Origin: Methyloceanibacter sp. wino2 | Lineage (GTDB): Bacteria; Pseudomonadota; Alphaproteobacteria; Rhizobiales; Methyloligellaceae | Assembly: GCF_003071365.1 (NCBI RefSeq) | Contig: NZ_CP028960.1 | Span: 1,922,001-1,986,000, forward strand | DNA length: 64,000 nucleotides | Direction: 5' to 3' | Part shown: positions 46,989 to 55,914 of the stretch, in pieces | Layout: each line of letters starts with the position of its first letter | Position numbering within the stretch: position 1 is the first letter of the stretch | The notes under the pieces: generated by a model | Seen by the model: only the letters and a program-made list of their open reading frames with translations | The model's database searches: none | Told to the model about the DNA's origin: nothing | Position numbers and translations under genes: made by a program

Positions 46989-47807
46989 ATGCTGTCAGCC
47001 ATGAGAATTGCCATTTCCAGAACATCCCTGTTGCGGTTTAGCGGCGCGTTGGCGTTCGCGATCTTGGGCTTAGGAGCAGCCGCCTCCGTCGGACACACGG
47101 AAGATACGGGCGCGGCCAGTGCGACCGACGCCGCGGACGACACGCCAATTCTGCTGGAACTCTTCACCAGTCAGGGCTGCTCGTCCTGCCCGCCCGCCGA
47201 CGCCTTGTTCGATGAGTTGCGGAAGAAGCCCGGCGTGATCACGCTCTCGTTCGCCGTGGACTACTGGAATTACCTCGGCTGGCACGACACGCTCTCGAGC
47301 CCCGAGAACAGTGACCGTCAGCGCGACTATGCGATGGCCCGCGGCGACGGCAAGGTGTACACGCCGCAAATGGTAGTCGACGGCATCGACCATGTGAACG
47401 GCGCCAACGAAGCGGCCATTGAGATGGCCATTCGAACCGCCGAGCGGCGGCTGAAGGATGTGAAGGTGCCGATGTCGATGCGCGCGGAGGGCGACAGCCT
47501 GTTGGTCGACATTGGCAGCGCGCCCGAGAATTCTGATATGCGTCAGGCGACCGTCTGGCTGGCCGTCGCGAAGGACAAGGAGACGGTGAAGATCACGCGC
47601 GGCGAAAACCGCGGTGAGACGATCACGTACTCGCATCCCGTTCGCGAATTGATGCCGGTTGGGATGTGGAAGGGCGAGCCGACGACACTGCGCTTGCCGC
47701 TGAAGGATCTGCACGGCATCGGCGGCGATTGCCTCGTCTCGCTGCTGCAGGTGGAAGGCGCGGGCCCCATCCTCGGCGCCGCGATGTTCGAGCCGAAACC
47801 CGAATAA
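46989..47807 (+). CDS. DUF1223 exported thioredoxin-like protein
   Basis: 272 aa (or 268 from an ATG at 47001) with a signal peptide (GALAFAILGLGAAASVGH). The DUF1223 core is a thioredoxin-like domain with ELFTSQGCSSCPPADAL, where CSSC occupies the redox-active position, then FAVDYWNYLGWHDTLSSPEN and YTPQMVVDGIDHVNGAN. A periplasmic redox or chaperone role is inference. The position next to acnA and ccm genes is conserved in rhizobia. A terminator follows at 47836. Confidence 0.9.
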   Translation: MLSAMRIAISRTSLLRFSGALAFAILGLGAAASVGHTEDTGAASATDAADDTPILLELFTSQGCSSCPPADALFDELRKKPGVITLSFAVDYWNYLGWHDTLSSPENSDRQRDYAMARGDGKVYTPQMVVDGIDHVNGANEAAIEMAIRTAERRLKDVKVPMSMRAEGDSLLVDIGSAPENSDMRQATVWLAVAKDKETVKITRGENRGETITYSHPVRELMPVGMWKGEPTTLRLPLKDLHGIGGDCLVSLLQVEGAGPILGAAMFEPKPE

Positions 47808-47835
47808 GTTCTCAGGTTTGCTTGGCCCCAAAAAC

Positions 47836-47861
47836 AAAGGACCGGCGTTTGCCGGCCCTTT
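47836..47861 (+). terminator. Hairpin terminator after the DUF1223 gene
   Basis: AAAGGACCGGC/GCCGGCCCTTT with a short loop, 29 bases past the stop. The plus-strand T-tract is short (CTTTGT); the minus-strand side has TTTGTTTTT. Confidence 0.7.
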
Positions 47862-48131
47862 GTAGTGCCACTGAAAACAACGGCCCGGCCCCCGCGAAAG
47901 ACCCCGGGGGGCTGGGGGGCTGATATTCCGAGATCCCTCGACTAGGACCGGGCCATAAGGCAACTCTCGCTATCCTAAGAATCTCTAGGGCGTGCCGTTG
48001 ACTGAAACGGGGCGGAACTGTGATTTCTGTTACGTTTTGTTACAGGTAGGGCGTGCTCCGGACGTGTGGGAGTCGCTTGATATTCACCTGCCGCACGGTC
48101 ATCATGACGGTTCCGTCACAGGAGGCGCGTG
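47862..48131. other. Intergenic region with G/C-run hairpin
   Basis: No gene seen. GGCCCGG (47881-47887) can pair with CCGGGCC (47947-47953) to enclose about 60 bases rich in C and G runs (CCCCGGGGGGCTGGGGGGCT). The segment 48019-48050 (TGATTTCTGTTACGTTTTGT) is AT-richer and could carry the promoter for the DUF2794 gene. Confidence 0.4.
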
Positions 48132-48515
48132 TTGAGCGAAACGGAGCCGATAGTCTTGCCGCTGGCACGTGTGGCCGGCGGCGAATCATACGGAGCAGAG
48201 GTGGCGGCGCGGCGCGAGGGTATTGCCTTCGATCGTGCGGAACTCAGCCAAATTCTCAGTGTCTATGGAAGAATGGTGGCGAGCGGCGAGTGGCGCGACT
48301 ACGCCATCGACATGCTCAAGGAGAAAGCCGTTTTCTCAATCTTCCGGCGCTCCTCGGAAATGCCGCTCTACCGCATCGAAAAGACCCCGAAGCTCGCACG
48401 CCGCCAGGGCGCTTATAGCGTGGTCGCCGCCACCGGGCTGATCCTCAAGCGTGGCCACGATCTGAGCCGCGTTTTGCGGGCTCTGGACAAGGGTTTGCGG
48501 GTGGTGAAGACCTGA
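48132..48515 (+). CDS. DUF2794 family protein
   Basis: 127 aa soluble protein. AGGAGG (48119-48124) sits at a good distance from TTG 48132 and very near GTG 48129; I choose the TTG. Family segments: FDRAELSQILSVYGRMVASG, WRDYAIDMLKEKAVFSIFRR, PLYRIEKTPKLARRQGAYSV and GHDLSRVLRALDKGLRVV. The family is restricted to alphaproteobacteria and uncharacterised as far as I know. Confidence 0.85.
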   Translation: MSETEPIVLPLARVAGGESYGAEVAARREGIAFDRAELSQILSVYGRMVASGEWRDYAIDMLKEKAVFSIFRRSSEMPLYRIEKTPKLARRQGAYSVVAATGLILKRGHDLSRVLRALDKGLRVVKT

Positions 48516-48552
48516 AGCGGTCCCGCCGCCTAATCTCTATCAGCGGACAATA

Positions 48553-48588
48553 GAGAAGCCCCGGAGACGGGGGGACTCGGGGCTTCTC
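48553..48588 (+). terminator. Hairpin after the DUF2794 gene
   Basis: GAGAAGCCCCG (48553-48563) pairs with CGGGGCTTCTC (48578-48588) around a 14-base G-rich loop, 37 bases after the stop. No T-run follows on either strand, so termination may be Rho-assisted. Confidence 0.55.
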
Positions 48589-48721
48589 CGGTTCCGTACG
48601 GGGGGAACCTCGCGCCGGGGAGGGATGCCCGCCGCGAATTCAGAATCTGGCGACGATTGGCGGATTTTCAAGGCTTCGGCCATCTGTGGCCGCGCAATCC
48701 TGCAACCCCTGATTTTGCGAC

Positions 48722-48752
48722 GAAAAAGGCCCCGGCGGGGTCGCCGGGGCCT
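48722..48752 (-). terminator. Terminator of the Bax-inhibitor-1 family gene
   Basis: AGGCCCCGGCG and CGCCGGGGCCT form an 11-bp stem with a GGGT loop (48727-48752); on the minus strand TTTTT follows. It lies 47 bases after the stop of the gene at 48799. Confidence 0.85.
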
Positions 48753-48798
48753 CGTGTCTCTGCGTGATGCAGCGCGTTTTTGATCGCTTCGGTGCAAC

Positions 48799-49557
48799 CT
48801 AGTTGCGGCTCGACCCGAAGAGCTGCAGCAGCATCATGAACAGGTTGATGAAGTCGAGATAGAGCCGAAGGGCGCCCATCACAGCCTTCTTGCCGGCGAC
48901 GGTCCCGTCATCCTGAACGCTGTACATCTCCTTGATCTGCTGGGTGTCGTAGGCGGTGAGGCCGGCGAACACCAGCACACCGATCACGGACACCGCGAAC
49001 TGCAGGGCCGTCGAGCCGACGAACAGGTTCACGAGCGATGCGATGATGATGCCGATCAGGCCCATGAACAGGAAGGAGCCCCAGCCGGAGATGTCCTTCT
49101 TGGTGGTGTAGCCCCACAGGGACAGCGCGCCGAAGGCGGCGGCCGTGATGAAGAACACCCGCGCGATGCTCTCGCCCGCGAAGACGAGGAAGATCGACGA
49201 GATCGAAGCGCCCATGAGCGCCGCGAAGAGCCAGAACAGCATCTGCGCCGTGCCGACGCTCAAGGTTTGGATCTTGAAGGACAGGAAGAACACCATCGCC
49301 AGCGGCGCGAAGATCACAACCCACTTGAAGGCGCTGGCAAACATGAGATTGCCGAACGAGGTGAGCCCCGTGATGGAGCCGTCCGCGCCCGTCACCACCG
49401 ACATCGCGTAGACCGCATAAGCGACCACGCCGGTGATGGCCACGCCGGAGGCCATGTAGTTGTAGACGCGGAGCATGTAGGCGCGCAGCCCCTGATCCAT
49501 CACGCCGGTATCGGCGCGTCCGATCGTCTGCTCATAACGTCTGTCGAGTTCCGCCAT
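48799..49557 (-). CDS. Bax inhibitor-1/YccA family membrane protein
   Basis: 252 aa with seven hydrophobic segments. An N-terminal polar part (MAELDRRYEQTIGRADTGVM) leads to YMLRVYNYMASGVAITGVVA and, in the family motif, GLTAYDTQQIKEMYSVQDDG and ALRLYLDFINLFMMLLQLFG, with the conserved Asp residues that form the pH-sensing pair in BsYetJ. Proposed role is a membrane calcium leak or membrane-protein quality control; not verifiable here. Single gene with its own terminator. Confidence 0.93.
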   Translation of the reverse strand: MAELDRRYEQTIGRADTGVMDQGLRAYMLRVYNYMASGVAITGVVAYAVYAMSVVTGADGSITGLTSFGNLMFASAFKWVVIFAPLAMVFFLSFKIQTLSVGTAQMLFWLFAALMGASISSIFLVFAGESIARVFFITAAAFGALSLWGYTTKKDISGWGSFLFMGLIGIIIASLVNLFVGSTALQFAVSVIGVLVFAGLTAYDTQQIKEMYSVQDDGTVAGKKAVMGALRLYLDFINLFMMLLQLFGSSRN

Positions 49558-49727
49558 GAAATTGGGTCCTTTGTTCCGTGGTTTCGTTGGTCGTAGTTCG
49601 TCGCGGCCAACGCCGCATTTGCCTGAAATATGGGGGTTTCAGGCTATTTCCGCAAGATGATGGGATCGTGACCGGGTAATCGGAAACTTCTATCAGTTTA
49701 CCGCCGTTTTCCGATCATGTCGCCGTT

Positions 49728-52304
49728 CTACTCGGCCCGCAGATAGGGAGCCGCCTTCACAGAGAGCACGCGCCAGGTCGTGATCGCCCCTACCGACAAG
49801 ACCAAGGCGAGGGCGAGCCCGATGGTTCCAATGGCTGCCCACGGATCGAAGACGAAGGTGATGTCGAATGCGAAGGTGCACAGGGCCCAGGCCGTCACCG
49901 TCGCGATGATGACGGCGAGAACGGCGGTGGCCACTCCGAGCAGGCCGAATTCGATGAGTTCGGCTCCGAGGATCTGCCGCCGCGTGGCGCCGAGCGTTTT
50001 GTAGAGCACGGCGAGATAGGTCCGGCGCTGCTGGCCGGCGGAGACGGCGCCCGCGAGCACTGCGGCGCCGATCAGCAAGGTGAATCCCGCCGTGGCGCTG
50101 ATCGCGGCCATGAGCTTCGCCAGCATCGACTTTGCCGCGTCGACGATGTCGCCGATCTTGATGGCCGTCACCAGCGGGAAGCGTTCGGCCAGGCCCTGGA
50201 TGATCTTCGCTTCCGTCTCCGGAGCAGAGCCCTTCGGCAGCTCGAGCGTGGTGACCAACCGGTGCGGTGCGCCTTGCAGCGTGTTCGGCGAGAACACCAT
50301 GACGAAATTGATGGCGAGCGATTCCCAGTCGATCTTGCGCATGGAGGCGATCTTGGCTTCCACGTTGCGGCCGAGAATGTTGACGGTCACCATGTCTCCG
50401 AGCTCGAGGCCGAGGCCGCGCGCGAGTTCGCCGTCGAAGGACACGAGCGGCGGTCCGTCATAGCCCTTGGGCCACCACTCGCCTTCCTCGACCTCGGATG
50501 CACCTGGCACGCTGTCCGTATAGGTCAGGCCGCGGTCGCCGGAGATCACCCAGCGTGTATCGGGCGAGACCTCGGCCTCGTGGACGGGCACGCCTTTGAG
50601 TTCGACGATGCGCCCGCGCAGCATGGGGGCGTTGTCCATCTTGGCGTCGGGCTGGATGGTCTTGGCCGTTCTTTCGAACGCCGCGAGATCGTCCGGCTCC
50701 ACGTCGAGGAAGTAATAGGCGGGGGCGTCGACCTCGACATGGCTTTCGATCTCGGCGAGCAGCGACCCATGGATCAACGCGACGGCGATCAGGAGGCCGA
50801 GCCCGAGGCCAAGCGAGACTGCGATGGCGCGGGCGAGCGACCCCGGCGCACCGATGCTGGCCCAGGCCAGGGCAACCGACGGAGGCTTCGTGCGCCGGTG
50901 CTTGGCCGCATAGCGTTGCACCAGGATTCCGAAACCGAGCAGCAGTCCAAATGCCACGAGGATGCCGAGGGAGATCGCCGCCGTGACAAGGCGTTCTTCG
51001 CTCGATGCGATCGCCAGCACGAACAGCGCAAGGCCCGACGCGGCAGAGCCGATCGCGAACGGCGTTGCTGAACGCGTCCGCTCGTCCGTGAGCCCGGACC
51101 GCATGAGCCTTGCCGGCGAAATGAGGCTGGCACGGCCCAAGGGCCACAGCACGAACAGGACCATGGTCAGGAGGCCCGCAAGCGCGGCGACGATGAGCGG
51201 GATCGGATGGGGCTCGACAGCCAGCGGTAGCGGCAACGCATCTTCATAGAGCGTCGCGATCGCAACCGGCGCGAAGGCGCCCAGCGCCAGGCCGATGGCG
51301 ATGCCGAGCCCCGCCAGCATCACCGCTTGAATCAGATAAACCTTGAGCACGAGGCCGCTCGTGGCGCCGAGGCATTTGAATGTGGCGATAACGTCGCGCT
51401 TCTTCGCCATGTAGCTCTGGATGGCATTGCCGACGCCGATGCCGCCGAGGAGCAGGGCGGTCAGCCCGACGAAATTGATGAACTGGGTGAAGCGCTTCGC
51501 ATCGCGGCGGAGCGAGGGCGCCGGGTCCGTCCAGTCGCGGATGGCAAAGCCACTTTGCGGAAACGCCGCTTCCATGGCCTTGCGCACCGTATCCAGGTTC
51601 TTGCGATCCGTGCCCGCGTCGTTGGGCAGCTTCACGCGATAGGTCCAGCGAATGAGACTGCCGGGTTGCACGAGCCTGGTCTCGTCCAGCGTGTCGCGCG
51701 ACATCAGAACCTTCGGACCATAGGACAGGCGGTCGGCGAGCCGGTCGGGCTGCTGACCGAGCGTGCCGGCGATTTTCGTCGTGGCCTCGCCGATCTTCAG
51801 CGTGTCCCCGATCTGCACTCCGAGACGTTCCAGCAGGATCGGCTCCACCAGCACGGTGCCCGGTTCCCGCCAGGCGGGGCCGAGAGATTCCGGCTCGATC
51901 ACGCTCACTTCTCCGTAGAGGGGGTAAGCGTTGTCGACGGCCTTTACCTCGATCAGCGCGCTCTTGGCGTCCAGGCCGCGGGCCATGGCGCGAAAGCTCG
52001 CCGATTGGGAAATCTGTCCGAGCTCGTGGAGCGCGGCGGACTCGTCCGCCGTCGCCTGGCGATGCACGACCTCGAAGGAGAGATCGCCGCCGATCAACAG
52101 ACGTCCCTGATTGGCGAGCGCCTTGTCGAAGGAGGCGGCCAGCGATCCGATCGCCGCGACGGCGGCGACGCCGAGCGCGATGCAGAGAACGAACACCGCG
52201 AGACCGCCCGCGCCTGCGCGCAATTCACGCAAAGCGATTGTCAACGCCAGAGACCGGTTGCCGGAGGACGACGGCATGTCGGCGAGTGTTGCTTGCGCCG
52301 TCAC
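49728..52304 (-). CDS. ABC transporter permease (FtsX-like, YbbP type)
   Basis: 858 aa with about ten membrane spans: one N-terminal, two FtsX-type four-helix groups (SYMAKKRDVIATFKCLGATS and YLAVLYKTLGATRRQILGAE) and large periplasmic domains between. The double FtsX organisation with the conserved KxLGAT loops is of the MacB/YbbP superfamily, which handles lipids, lipoproteins or hydrophobic substrates rather than solute import. Its ATG overlaps the stop of the ATPase gene (52301-52304). Confidence 0.9.
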   Translation of the reverse strand: MTAQATLADMPSSSGNRSLALTIALRELRAGAGGLAVFVLCIALGVAAVAAIGSLAASFDKALANQGRLLIGGDLSFEVVHRQATADESAALHELGQISQSASFRAMARGLDAKSALIEVKAVDNAYPLYGEVSVIEPESLGPAWREPGTVLVEPILLERLGVQIGDTLKIGEATTKIAGTLGQQPDRLADRLSYGPKVLMSRDTLDETRLVQPGSLIRWTYRVKLPNDAGTDRKNLDTVRKAMEAAFPQSGFAIRDWTDPAPSLRRDAKRFTQFINFVGLTALLLGGIGVGNAIQSYMAKKRDVIATFKCLGATSGLVLKVYLIQAVMLAGLGIAIGLALGAFAPVAIATLYEDALPLPLAVEPHPIPLIVAALAGLLTMVLFVLWPLGRASLISPARLMRSGLTDERTRSATPFAIGSAASGLALFVLAIASSEERLVTAAISLGILVAFGLLLGFGILVQRYAAKHRRTKPPSVALAWASIGAPGSLARAIAVSLGLGLGLLIAVALIHGSLLAEIESHVEVDAPAYYFLDVEPDDLAAFERTAKTIQPDAKMDNAPMLRGRIVELKGVPVHEAEVSPDTRWVISGDRGLTYTDSVPGASEVEEGEWWPKGYDGPPLVSFDGELARGLGLELGDMVTVNILGRNVEAKIASMRKIDWESLAINFVMVFSPNTLQGAPHRLVTTLELPKGSAPETEAKIIQGLAERFPLVTAIKIGDIVDAAKSMLAKLMAAISATAGFTLLIGAAVLAGAVSAGQQRRTYLAVLYKTLGATRRQILGAELIEFGLLGVATAVLAVIIATVTAWALCTFAFDITFVFDPWAAIGTIGLALALVLSVGAITTWRVLSVKAAPYLRAE

Positions 52305-53017
52305 GATACGCTTGCGCTCACGGACGCGCCGTCGTCCACGATCCGTCCATCCGCCACGCTCACGATGCGGTCGCAGCGCGTGGCGAGTTCACGGTCATGG
52401 GTGATGAGCAGCAGCGTGGCGCCCGTCCTCTCTTTGAGCGTGAAGAGCAGATCCATCACGAGGGCGCCGGTCGACAGATCCAGATTGCCTGTGGGTTCGT
52501 CGGCGAGGATGAGGGTCGGCCGCGTCGACAGGGCTCGCGCGATGGCGACCCGCTGTTGCTCGCCGCCGGATAGTTGCCCCGGGAAGTGCGTTGTCCGATG
52601 GGAGAGCCCGACCTCTTCGAGCGCCTCGCGGGCGGCATCCATGGCGTCGTCCCTGCCGAGGAACTCCATGGGGAGCGCGACATTCTCGATCGCGGTCATG
52701 GTGGGGACGAGATGGAAGGACTGGAACACGATCCCGATCTTGTTGGCGCGCAGGCGGGCTAGTCCGTCTTCGTCGAGCGTGCCGAGATCGGTGCCGGCCA
52801 CGGTTACGCGTCCGGAAGTGGCCCGTTCGAGGCCGGCCGTGACCATCAGGAGCGTGGACTTGCCCGAACCGCTCGGGCCGATCACCGCCACAGCCTCGCC
52901 CAACGAGACATCTAGATCGATGCCGCGCAGGATCGCCACGGCGCCCGCCCGCGAAGGAAGCGTGACATGAACGTCTTCAAGCTCTATCGCGTGGGGCTGT
53001 CTCAGGGTCTGGTCCAT
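52301..53017 (-). CDS. ABC transporter ATP-binding protein (LolD/YbbA type)
   Basis: 238 aa starting at 53017 (MDQTLRQPHAIELEDVHVTL). Walker A GPSGSGKSTLL, Q-loop FQSFHLVPTMTAIENVALPM, signature LSGGEQQRVAIARAL, Walker B LILADEPTGNLD and the H-loop THD are all intact, and the short Q-loop region is that of MacB-type ATPases. In E. coli ybbA-ybbP lie divergent from tesA; the same arrangement appears here with the esterase at 53117. Confidence 0.93.
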   Translation of the reverse strand: MDQTLRQPHAIELEDVHVTLPSRAGAVAILRGIDLDVSLGEAVAVIGPSGSGKSTLLMVTAGLERATSGRVTVAGTDLGTLDEDGLARLRANKIGIVFQSFHLVPTMTAIENVALPMEFLGRDDAMDAAREALEEVGLSHRTTHFPGQLSGGEQQRVAIARALSTRPTLILADEPTGNLDLSTGALVMDLLFTLKERTGATLLLITHDRELATRCDRIVSVADGRIVDDGASVSASVS

Positions 53018-53116
53018 GGTCGGAAAGGGTCTCGGGGTATCATTGCGTCTGGGGAGGCGGGCCCGTTCGAGCGGTCCCGCACCGTAGCGGCATAGAGTAG
53101 GGCCAAACAGGTCGAA

Positions 53117-53791
53117 ATGATGGAACGCGGAAAAACTCGTCTTCTCCATCTCGGTATGGTGCTCGCGGCGGCATGGATCGGCACGGTTTGCCTTGCCGCC
53201 AAGGGGCATGCAGACCAAGACGAGGCCGTTATCCTCGCTTTCGGAGACAGTCTGACGTCGGGGTACGGCCTGCCGAACGACCAGGCGTTTCCGTCGCAAC
53301 TCGAATCGGCTTTGCGTGAGCGCGGCCACAAGGTCCGTGTGGTGAATGCCGGCGTGTCCGGCGACACGACACAGGCGGCCCTGCGGCGGCTCGACTGGGC
53401 TCTGGACGGCGATACGGACGCGGTGATCGTCGAGCTCGGCGGTAACGATGCCCTGCAAGGTCTGCCGCCCGATGCCACCGAGGCTGCGCTGGCGGAGATC
53501 CTCGAGAAGCTTCAGGAAAAGAACTTGCCTGTCTTGTTGGCAGGCATGGAAGCGCCGCGGAATCTGGGGAAAGAGTACGTAACCGCCTTTGGTGCGATTT
53601 ATCCGACCCTGGCCGAGCGGTATAATGTATCTCTGTATCCCTTCTTTCTCGAAGGGGCCGCCCTCAATGCGGACTTGATGCAGAAGGACGGAATCCACCC
53701 GAACGGCAAGGGTGTCACCGTCATCGTTGAGAAGATCTTGCCCCAAGTCGAGGCGTTGTTGGTTGCGTCCCAAGTAGACGAGGACGGATGA
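53117..53791 (+). CDS. Exported TesA-like arylesterase/lysophospholipase (SGNH)
   Basis: 224 aa with a signal peptide (LGMVLAAAWIGTVCLAAKGH) and the four SGNH blocks: AFGDSLTSGYGLPND (catalytic Ser), VVNAGVSGDTT (Gly), VELGGNDALQGL (Asn) and KDGIHPNGKG (Asp/His). This is the TesA family: periplasmic thioesterase, esterase and lysophospholipase activities. Divergent from the YbbA/YbbP-like genes; the Nudix gene overlaps its stop by ATGA. Confidence 0.93.
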   Translation: MMERGKTRLLHLGMVLAAAWIGTVCLAAKGHADQDEAVILAFGDSLTSGYGLPNDQAFPSQLESALRERGHKVRVVNAGVSGDTTQAALRRLDWALDGDTDAVIVELGGNDALQGLPPDATEAALAEILEKLQEKNLPVLLAGMEAPRNLGKEYVTAFGAIYPTLAERYNVSLYPFFLEGAALNADLMQKDGIHPNGKGVTVIVEKILPQVEALLVASQVDEDG

Positions 53792-54210
53792 GCGAGCCAT
53801 TGAAACAAATCGCGGCGTTGCCTGTTGCCGAGACCCCGGATGGTCCGCGGGTGCTCCTCATCACCACGCGTGGCCGCGGCCGTTGGACCATTCCGCGAGG
53901 ATGGCCGAAGCAGGGCGTGCCCGATAGCGAGCTGGCCGCCACCGAGGCCGCCGAGGAGGCGGGTGTCACCGGCAAGATCGATAAGACGCCGATCGGTTCC
54001 TACACCTACACCAAGCGGCTGCATTTCTATTCCTGGGCGAAATGCGTCGTCGACGTGTACCGGCTCAACGTCAAAACGCATGAGGCGGACTGGCAGGAAA
54101 AGAATTCCCGCAAGGTGCGTTGGGCCTCGCCAGATGAAGCGGCATCACTTGTCGCGGACGCCGAACTGGCGTCATTGTTGCGCAGCGTCTTCCATCTCAA
54201 GGCCGCGTAG
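53788..54210 (+). CDS. Nudix hydrolase
   Basis: 140 aa of the DIPP-like subgroup (LLITTRGRGRWTIPRGWPKQ, then VDVYRLNVKTHEADWQEKNS). The Nudix box reads G...ELAATEAAEEAGV: the REUXEE core is TEAAEE, with Thr in place of the usual Arg while the metal-binding Glu residues are retained. Substrates of related proteins are diadenosine or diphosphoinositol polyphosphates, but the substrate is not assignable. Coupled to the esterase by ATGA. Confidence 0.88.
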   Translation: MSEPLKQIAALPVAETPDGPRVLLITTRGRGRWTIPRGWPKQGVPDSELAATEAAEEAGVTGKIDKTPIGSYTYTKRLHFYSWAKCVVDVYRLNVKTHEADWQEKNSRKVRWASPDEAASLVADAELASLLRSVFHLKAA

Positions 54211-54318
54211 GTAACCGAAACGGCAGGGGATTTCGCCTTGCGCCGCGCCGCGAGGCCATTGAGTCCGTGTGCTCGAATGCCCAGATGGATGGATTGGCCA
54301 AGCCGGGGGTAGGGGTGC

Positions 54319-55890
54319 ATGGCGGAAAAGGGAAACGGCGCGAAGAAAAAACGTGCGGACCGGGTCGTCCGGTCGCGCGTTGGCGCCGCTTCGTTCCGCC
54401 GCCGCGCGCTTGAGCCCGGTACCCCGCTGGACAAGGACCTCCGCAAGATCGAGCGGCTCGAGGAGGCGACGCGCGCGGCCTCCCGCAACTACATCGCTCT
54501 CGCTGCAACCTTCGCCTTTCTGCTGGCGGCCGGTCTCCTCGCAGACAGCCATGCCGTAACCGGTCAAACGGGACTGGTGCTGGTTCTTGCCGCCGTGATT
54601 GGCGGCTATCTGGCGCTGACGATCGGCGCCAACGATGTTGCCAACAATGTCGGTCCTGCCGTTGGCGCCCGCGCCCTCACCATGACGGGGGCGCTCGCGC
54701 TTGCGGCCATCTTCGAATGCGCCGGCGCGCTGATCGCCGGCGGCGACGTGGTCGAGACGATATCGGAAGGTCTGATCGATCCGGCGCTTCTGCCGAACAC
54801 GGACGTCTTCGTTTGGGTCATGATGTCGGCCATGCTGGCCGCGGCCTTGTGGGTGCATCTCGCCACCTATGTGGGCGCCCCTATCTCGACGACGCACGCG
54901 ATCGTCGGCGGCGTTCTCGGCGCGGGCCTTATCGGTCTCGGTTCCTCCGCAATCGACTGGCGTGTGGTGGCGGAGGTTTTTGTGGCTTGGATGCTGTCGC
55001 CGCTTGCGGGCGCCGTCATCGCGGCCTGTCTCGTCGCCTTCATCGAGATCAACATGATCTACAAGCCCGACAAGATCGTCGCAGTCCGCCGATGGGTGCC
55101 CGTGCTCGTCGCGCTCATGGCGGCCGTCTTCTTCGCCTTCATCTCGCTAAACGTCTTTGGCGACATCTGGGGCTTTGGGCATCACGTCGTCCTGTTCGTG
55201 AGCGTGCCGGTGTTCGGGATTGTCTATCTGCTCGCGGGGCCTTGGGTGTACGCGCAGTCCGAGGGCATGGAGAACCGCAATCAGAACGTACGGCAGATGT
55301 TCCGTCCACCGCTCATCTTCGCGGCCTGTCTTCTCTCCTTCGCTCATGGTTCGAACGACGTGGCGAATGCCGTCGCGCCGCTCGCCGCCGTGCTGGAAAA
55401 CGCCGGCCGGCCGGAGTTGCTGGGCCTCGCAGGAGTTCCCCTTTGGGTCATGCTTATCGGCGCGGTCGGCATCAGTCTCGGCCTGTTCCTCTTTGGTCCG
55501 AGAATCGTTCGGGTAGTTGGCGAGCAAATCACGCGCATGAATCCGATGCGGGCGTTTTGCGTGGCGCTTGCAGCCGCTCTCACGGTTCTTGTCGCGTCCG
55601 AACTCGGGATGCCCGTTTCGACGACGCAGACCGTGGTCGGTGCCGTGTTCGGCATCGGATTCTTCCGGGAATATGCGGCGCGTTATAGCCGCCGCCGGCG
55701 CTATTACATCCTCACGAAAAAGGGACGCCGTGCGGCGTCCGCTCTGCCTGCGACGCCGGACGAGATGCGCCGCCGGAAACTTGTGCGCCGCTCGCACGTC
55801 ATCGGGATCGTGGCGACATGGGCGGTTACGGTGCCATGCGCCGCGGGCATCGCCGCGCTGATCTATACTGTCATCGACTGGATTCGCTGA
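54319..55890 (+). CDS. Inorganic phosphate transporter, PiT family
   Basis: 523 aa. A basic soluble leader of about 50 residues precedes the transporter with duplicated signature motifs: GANDVANNVGPAVGARALTM in the first half and GSNDVANAVAPLAAVLENAG in the second, plus VGAPISTTHAIVGG and LGMPVSTTQTVVGA. About 10-11 spans. PiT proteins cotransport metal phosphate with protons. The C-terminus holds a basic loop (YSRRRRYYILTKKGRRAAS) and a last span. The phospholipid cassette follows 24 bases on, so phosphate supply and lipid synthesis may be linked. Confidence 0.93.
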   Translation: MAEKGNGAKKKRADRVVRSRVGAASFRRRALEPGTPLDKDLRKIERLEEATRAASRNYIALAATFAFLLAAGLLADSHAVTGQTGLVLVLAAVIGGYLALTIGANDVANNVGPAVGARALTMTGALALAAIFECAGALIAGGDVVETISEGLIDPALLPNTDVFVWVMMSAMLAAALWVHLATYVGAPISTTHAIVGGVLGAGLIGLGSSAIDWRVVAEVFVAWMLSPLAGAVIAACLVAFIEINMIYKPDKIVAVRRWVPVLVALMAAVFFAFISLNVFGDIWGFGHHVVLFVSVPVFGIVYLLAGPWVYAQSEGMENRNQNVRQMFRPPLIFAACLLSFAHGSNDVANAVAPLAAVLENAGRPELLGLAGVPLWVMLIGAVGISLGLFLFGPRIVRVVGEQITRMNPMRAFCVALAAALTVLVASELGMPVSTTQTVVGAVFGIGFFREYAARYSRRRRYYILTKKGRRAASALPATPDEMRRRKLVRRSHVIGIVATWAVTVPCAAGIAALIYTVIDWIR

Positions 55891-55914
55891 TAGCGCGGGA
55901 GGCGTTCGACGAAA

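Noticed and set aside
52301-53800. Long minus-strand frame that would add about 260 residues to the ABC ATPase
   Set aside because: The extra N-terminus lies antisense to the TesA-like esterase. The ATPase starts properly at 53017.
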